A DNA stretch of 64,000 nt from Nocardioides campestrisoli (lineage in GTDB: Bacteria; Actinomycetota; Actinomycetes; Propionibacteriales; Nocardioidaceae): NCBI RefSeq assembly GCF_013624435.2, contig NZ_CP061768.1, forward strand, positions 1,766,001 to 1,830,000. Reading direction: 5' to 3'. The translations under genes were made by a program, and so were the position numbers. Positions within the stretch are counted from its first letter, which is position 1. Each line of letters starts with the position of its first letter. Below are positions 62,448-64,000 of this stretch, piece by piece. The notes beneath the pieces were generated by a model. It worked only from the letters and a program-made list of their open reading frames with translations, made no database searches and was not told where the DNA came from.

Positions 62448-64000
62448 TCAGGCATCGGCGCCCACTCCCGGCTGCCGGGCCACCGGGGCGGCCACGGCGA
62501 CCACCGGGATGCTCCCGGGCGTCCCGGAGCCGTCGCGTCGGCCGTCGGCCGGGGGCAGCTCCACCGGAGCTCCGCTGGCGGCGGCGGCCCGGGCGGGAGC
62601 GGGGCCGGCCCAGGCGAGGACCAGGGCGTCCTCGCCCCTCAGGAACCGGTGGCAGCGCACCCCGCCGGTCGCCCGGCCCTTGGCCGGGTACTCGGTGAAC
62701 GGGGTGACCTTGACCGAGCCGGGCTCGGTGCCCGGGAGCGCGGTCGAGGAGCCGGAGGCGGTGACCACCACCGCGTCCTCGCCCTCGAGCGCGCCGAACC
62801 ACACGACCTCCGCCCCGGCGTTCAGCCGGATGCCCGCGATCCCGCCGCCGGCCCGTCCCTGGGGTCGGACCCCGTCGGCGCCGAAGTGCAGCAGCTGGGC
62901 GTCGGAGGTGATGAAGCACAGCTCCTCGGTGCCGGTGGCGAGCTGCAGGGCGCCGACCACCTCGTCGCCGTCCTTGAGGGAGATGACCTCCCACTCGTCG
63001 CGGTTGAGGACCTCGGGGTTGACCCGCTTCACCACTCCGTGCCGGGTGCCCAGGGCGAGCCCGGGACCGTCGTCGGTCAGGGTGGTGAGCGCGAGCGGGC
63101 GCTCGTCGGCCTCGAGCTGGAGCACCTCGGCGAGCGGGAGCCCGCCCTGCAGGTTGGGGTCGTTGGCCGAGGGCGGCAGGACCGGCATGTCCAGCACCTG
63201 GGTCCGCAGCACGCGCCCCCGCGAGGTCAGCACCCCGATCTCACCGCGCGCGGTGGTGCGCACGGCGGAGACCACCGCGTCGTGGTTGGCCCGGCCGCCG
63301 CCCTGCCCCGGGATCTCGGCGTCCTGCGAGCGGGCCAGCAGGCCGCTGGAGGAGAGGAAGGCGAAGCACGGGTCGTCGGGGATCTCCACCGAGGCGCTCG
63401 CGGCGCTCACCGACGTACCGGCGGAGGCCAGCAGCACCGTCCGTCGGGGGGTGCCGAAGGTCTTGGCGACCTCGGCCAGCTCGTCGGAGACCACCTCGCG
63501 CAGGCGCTGCTCGTCGTTGAGGATCGCGTCCAGCGCCTCGATCTGCTCCTGCAGCTCGGTCTTCTCCTTGTCGAGCTCGAGCGTGGAGAACTTCGTGAGC
63601 CGGCGCAGCGGCATGTCCAGGATGTACTCGGCCTGGATGGTGGTGAGGTCGAAGACCGACATCAGCCGCTCCTTGGCCGCGGCGGCGTTGTCGCTGGTGC
63701 GGATCAGCTGGATCACCTCGTCGATGTCGAGGATGGCCAGCAGCAGGCCCTCCACCAGGTGCAGCCGGTCGGCGGCCTTGCCGCGCCGGTAGGCCGACCG
63801 TCGGCGGACGACGTCGAGCCGGTGGGCCAGGTAGACCTCGAGCATCTCCTTGAGCCCCAGCGTGCGGGGCTGGCCGTCGACCAGGGCGACGGCGTTGATG
63901 CCGAAGGACTCCTCCAGGGGGGTGAGCTTGTAGAGCTGCTCGAGCAGGGCCTCGGGGACGAAGCCGTTCTTGACCTCGATCACCAGCCGCAGCCCGTTGG
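62448..64000 (-). CDS. parC: DNA topoisomerase IV subunit A (C-terminal part; continues past window end)
   Basis: The DNA cleavage subunit of topoisomerase IV. Only the C-terminal ~515 residues are present; the frame is open to the window edge (…NGLRLVIEVKNGFVPEALL). The coiled tower region (LYKLTPLEESFGINAVALVDGQPRTLGLKEMLEVYLAHRLDVVRRRSAYRRGKAADRLHLVEGLLLAI) and the hinge LTTIQAEYILDMPLRRLT are typical. The C-terminal beta-pinwheel follows, with degenerate repeats and no GyrA-box (QRRGGKG). That supports ParC over GyrA. The catalytic Tyr lies outside the window. It heads a run with lprG, the MFS gene and the carbonic anhydrase gene. Confidence 0.94.
   Translation of the reverse strand, partial: NGLRLVIEVKNGFVPEALLEQLYKLTPLEESFGINAVALVDGQPRTLGLKEMLEVYLAHRLDVVRRRSAYRRGKAADRLHLVEGLLLAILDIDEVIQLIRTSDNAAAAKERLMSVFDLTTIQAEYILDMPLRRLTKFSTLELDKEKTELQEQIEALDAILNDEQRLREVVSDELAEVAKTFGTPRRTVLLASAGTSVSAASASVEIPDDPCFAFLSSSGLLARSQDAEIPGQGGGRANHDAVVSAVRTTARGEIGVLTSRGRVLRTQVLDMPVLPPSANDPNLQGGLPLAEVLQLEADERPLALTTLTDDGPGLALGTRHGVVKRVNPEVLNRDEWEVISLKDGDEVVGALQLATGTEELCFITSDAQLLHFGADGVRPQGRAGGGIAGIRLNAGAEVVWFGALEGEDAVVVTASGSSTALPGTEPGSVKVTPFTEYPAKGRATGGVRCHRFLRGEDALVLAWAGPAPARAAAASGAPVELPPADGRRDGSGTPGSIPVVAVAAPVARQPGVGADA

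Overview
The window is a 64 kb stretch of very GC-rich chromosome from an actinobacterium, most likely a Nocardioides-like member of the Propionibacteriales. This rests on the frequent GTG starts, the ANTAR response regulator beside pyk, the sigA–parE–parC cluster, an AftD-type arabinosyltransferase and DUF3068, DUF4192, DUF456 and DUF7455 genes. No database search was run. All family calls are from recognised motifs and gene order.

Layout. 1–9.5 kb: the end of gltD, pyk, a leucine-type tRNA, an ANTAR response regulator (pdtaR), and a complete branched-chain amino acid ABC transporter (livHMGF, with the binding protein gene convergent). 9.8–13.6 kb: a GNAT acetyltransferase, a hotdog thioesterase and polA. 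13.6–31.4 kb: a cell-envelope polysaccharide island with a flippase, an OafA-type acyltransferase, three GT-C-like membrane proteins, a PapA/condensation-type acyltransferase, an AftD-like arabinofuranosyltransferase, a 47-residue membrane peptide, a GT4 glycosyltransferase, two methyltransferases and a DUF3068 protein. 31.4–47.9 kb: core genes, including rpsA, a sulfotransferase, coaE, a GH3 lipoprotein, a group 2 sigma factor, an S9 peptidase, dinB, DUF4192, a glutamate–cysteine ligase family enzyme, a universal stress protein, an HhH-GPD protein and the primary sigma factor sigA.

47.8–55.0 kb: an integrated mobile element of about 7.1 kb, bounded by a 20-bp direct repeat that coincides with the last codons and stop of sigA. 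It encodes a tyrosine recombinase, a small basic protein, an AAA+ ATPase with a winged helix and zinc motif, a small zinc-binding protein, a lone HK97-type major capsid protein, and two separately transcribed cargo genes. One cargo gene carries a HEPN-like R-x4-H motif; the other encodes a membrane-anchored coiled-coil protein. No portal, terminase, protease or tail genes are visible. It therefore looks like a minimal capsid-encoding phage satellite with possible defence cargo, and it is the most unusual part of the window.

55.0–64 kb: an SGNH hydrolase, DUF456, DUF7455, parE (topoisomerase IV B), a beta-carbonic anhydrase, an LprG/P55-like lipoprotein–MFS pair and the C-terminal part of parC.

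Across the window about 19 genes have a TAnnnT-like -10 element ending 6–8 nt before the start codon and mostly no usable Shine–Dalgarno. This suggests widespread leaderless transcription, including inside the mobile element.
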